From contig CAJFUS010000084.1 of NCBI GenBank assembly GCA_904420235.1, positions 1 through 7,225 of the forward strand: a DNA stretch of 7,225 nucleotides, in the 5' to 3' direction. A program made the position numbers and the translations under genes. This stretch comes from Candidatus Neoanaerotignum tabaqchaliae. GTDB lineage: Bacteria; Bacillota; Clostridia; Lachnospirales; Anaerotignaceae. The notes under the pieces were generated by a model that saw nothing but the letters and a program-made list of their open reading frames with translations, was not told the origin of the DNA and did not search any database. Of the stretch, positions 5,765 to 7,225 are shown piece after piece (positions within the stretch are counted from its first letter, which is position 1; the number at the start of each line of letters is the position of its first letter).

Positions 5765-7135
5765 ATGTCGTACAACCAATTTAGCTGCAATGTAAACGAT
5801 GATTATGTTGCAAACAACAGAAACCAGAGCAATTCATGTCAGTGCGGCTCAAGACGCTGTTCATGCAATCATTGTCCGCCGCCATGTCCTCCAAAACCTG
5901 CGCCATGCACAAACCCAAGCGTTTCAGTTGGAACAACCTCAACTGGGGAGCCTGGTACACAGGCATATGTTATAAATGCCGGAACAAGCTGCAATGCGGT
6001 TTTGGACTTTGTGATACCTGCCGGTGAACAAGGGCCTCAGGGACCACAAGGGCCGCGCGGATTCCAAGGTCCTAAAGGCGATACTGGAGCCGTAGGACCT
6101 GCTGGTCCTCAGGGAAACACTGGAGCCACGGGACCTGCCGGTCCTCAAGGGCCTCAAGGGCCACAGGGTCCTCAAGGCCCAGCCGGTGAGGCCGCCACTG
6201 TTACTGTTGGCACAACTACTACCGGTGAACCAGGCACTAACGCTTCCGTTACTAACTCCGGCACAAACCAAAACGCCGTTTTAAACTTCGTTATCCCAAG
6301 GGGCGAACAAGGCCCTGTTGGTCCTCAAGGTCCAGCTGGTCCACAGGGAACCGCTGGTGAAAAAGGTGATACAGGAGAAGATGGACAGCCCGCTACTGTA
6401 ACCTCGGGAACTACAACTACCGGTGAAAGCGGAACTGAAGCCGCTGTTACAAACTCTGGTACAGCCCAAAATGCTATTTTTGACTTTGTTATTCCAAGAG
6501 GCGCTATCGGTCCTCAGGGTGCTGCCGGTCCTCAAGGACCACAGGGACCGCAAGGACCTCAGGGCGCTCAGGGTCCTGCCGGCGAAGCCGCCACTGTTAC
6601 TGTTGGCACAACTACTACCGGCGAGCCAGGAACAGACGCTATTGTTACAAATTCCGGTACGGCCCAGAACGCTATTTTAAACTTCACCATTCCTAAAGGT
6701 GCCGATGGAAACTGCTGCTCACAGGACTCACTTATGACAATAGATACTACAGCTCAGCCAACAAAGGCCACAGGAGCCGTAACATTTTATAATAATCCTG
6801 TATCTTATGGCACATCAATAAGCCATTCCACAGGTTCAGAAAACATTATTATAAACAGCTCGGGAGTATATATGGCTGCATTTACGGGAATATTTAATCT
6901 GGCAAAAAGCAATCCAGACTCTATAATAATATATATGTATCTTAACGGAACGCTGATACCGGGCGCTGTAGCAAGCCACAGTTTCTCCACAAAGTCCGAT
7001 ATAGCCACAATACCAATGTATGTTTTGTTCAAAGTAACAACCGTACCGTCCACGCTTCAGGTTATAACTGGAAAATCCGGATTTATTTTAACATCTCCGG
7101 CTCTGTCCATTGTTAAGCTTTCAAGCAGTATTTAA
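5765..7135 (+). CDS. Modular collagen-like surface protein (possible spore-surface BclA-like filament)
   Basis: A 456-residue protein from the ATG at 5765. Residues 1-50 are hydrophilic and Cys-rich (C8, 25, 27, 32, 34, 37, 41, 48), with a Pro-rich stretch after C37 and no signal peptide. Uninterrupted Gly-X-Y blocks follow: 19 triplets (87-143), 10 (180-209), 10 (246-275), and two at 312-317. They are rich in GPQ and GPA. The blocks alternate with four related modules of about 37 residues, with consensus like TVGTTTTGEPGT, VTNSGT, QNAILNF and IPRG. A Cys-Cys pair (317-318) marks the end of the last collagen stub. Residues about 322-456 are strand-rich (SSGVYMAAFTGIF, IIIYMYLNGTLIPG) and look like a BclA/C1q-type trimerising jelly roll. 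Family knowledge: BclA-type proteins form trimeric hair-like filaments on spores and can reach the surface without a Sec signal. The assignment to the spore is inference; phage tail fibre proteins share this style. There is no neighbouring sporulation or phage gene to settle it. Confidence 0.85.
   Translation: MSYNQFSCNVNDDYVANNRNQSNSCQCGSRRCSCNHCPPPCPPKPAPCTNPSVSVGTTSTGEPGTQAYVINAGTSCNAVLDFVIPAGEQGPQGPQGPRGFQGPKGDTGAVGPAGPQGNTGATGPAGPQGPQGPQGPQGPAGEAATVTVGTTTTGEPGTNASVTNSGTNQNAVLNFVIPRGEQGPVGPQGPAGPQGTAGEKGDTGEDGQPATVTSGTTTTGESGTEAAVTNSGTAQNAIFDFVIPRGAIGPQGAAGPQGPQGPQGPQGAQGPAGEAATVTVGTTTTGEPGTDAIVTNSGTAQNAILNFTIPKGADGNCCSQDSLMTIDTTAQPTKATGAVTFYNNPVSYGTSISHSTGSENIIINSSGVYMAAFTGIFNLAKSNPDSIIIYMYLNGTLIPGAVASHSFSTKSDIATIPMYVLFKVTTVPSTLQVITGKSGFILTSPALSIVKLSSSI
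5915..6700 (+). repeat. Four 37-residue modules alternating with collagen triplets
   Basis: Modules lie at about 5915-6025, 6194-6304, 6392-6502 and 6590-6700. Copies 2, 3 and 4 start exactly 198 bp (66 residues) apart. Copy 1 is 279 bp before copy 2 because its collagen block has nine extra triplets. Copy 1 is the most divergent (VINAGTSCNAVLDFVIPAG, with an extra Cys at residue 76). All copies share GTT-x-TGE-x-GT, N-x-GT, NA and F-x-IP-x-G. Gly-X-Y phase resumes exactly at the terminal Gly of each module. Confidence 0.85.
6191..6621 (+). repeat. Exact 35-bp direct repeat, 396 bp apart, in the collagen-like gene
   Basis: The 35 bases at 6191-6225 are identical to those at 6587-6621, encoding A-A-T-V-T-V-G-T-T-T-T plus the next two bases. 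The offset is exactly two 198-bp repeat units. The corresponding stretch in the intervening unit differs, so copies 2 and 4 look more recently related than either is to copy 3. Confidence 0.85.
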
Positions 7136-7225
7136 AAATTTTATGTTTCAAACAACTCAAAAATCAAAACCGTATTCGTTTTTGACGGATTAAAAGATTA
7201 TTGATTTACAATAATAACATAAATA
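7136..7225. other. AT-rich 3' flank of the collagen-like gene
   Basis: No gene is visible. TCAAAA (7164-7169) can pair with TTTTGA (7180-7185), with CG/CG and a TATT loop inside and one mismatch. It is weak and has no T-run after it, so it is a poor terminator candidate. The real terminator may lie beyond the window. Confidence 0.3.

Noticed and set aside
5939..6553. Open frames on the - strand and other + frames rich in Ser, Gly, Leu and Arg across the collagen region
   Set aside because: They arise from the repetitive Gly-Pro-Gln codons read in other frames; none has a ribosome binding site or recognisable domain.
5915..6700. CRISPR-like array suggested by regularly spaced repeats
   Set aside because: The repeats are protein-coding in one continuous frame, the spacers are collagen triplets, and the 198-bp period is far too long for CRISPR.
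7164..7185. Terminator after the collagen-like gene
   Set aside because: The stem is mostly A-U with a mismatch, and no T-run follows it.

Overview
The window looks like chromosomal DNA from an anaerobic, low-GC Gram-positive bacterium of the class Clostridia. The reasons are AT-rich spacers, heavy use of ATA and AGA codons, strong AGGAGG-type ribosome binding sites, short U-tailed hairpin terminators, and genes of the 2-hydroxyacyl-CoA dehydratase/activase superfamily. No closer placement can be supported. All five convincing genes are on the + strand. I see no tRNA, rRNA, CRISPR array, transposase or integrase.

Positions 1-4542 form one apparent transcription unit. It starts inside a large acyl-CoA dehydratase activase-like protein, whose 5' part lies outside the window. 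That gene overlaps by 23 bp a second gene encoding the dehydratase-like (HGD-D type) portion. A CorA-family divalent cation transporter gene follows 24 bp later, and a compact hairpin terminator begins 5 bp after its stop. The first two genes together resemble the long single-chain activase/DUF2229/dehydratase-like protein of many anaerobes, here made as two chains. The true substrate of this family is generally unknown.

Positions 4543-5663 are a separate, more AT-rich single-gene unit. A textbook sigma-A promoter (TTGACA, 17 bp, TATAAT) drives an alpha/beta-hydrolase-fold protein. Its nucleophile elbow reads G-Y-R-T-G, so the catalytic serine position holds arginine. Two hairpin structures follow the gene, one of them a perfect 42-bp palindrome.

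Positions 5706-7225 hold a 456-residue collagen-like protein and its 3' flank. The protein has a Cys-rich N-terminus without a secretion signal. Four copies of a 37-residue module alternate with blocks of Gly-X-Y triplets, and the C-terminal domain is probably a BclA/C1q-like jelly roll. The architecture suggests a trimeric surface filament, most plausibly on the spore surface, with phage tail fibre as the main alternative. No defence system or obviously new multi-gene system is visible. The most unusual items are the modular collagen protein and the hydrolase with a replaced nucleophile.
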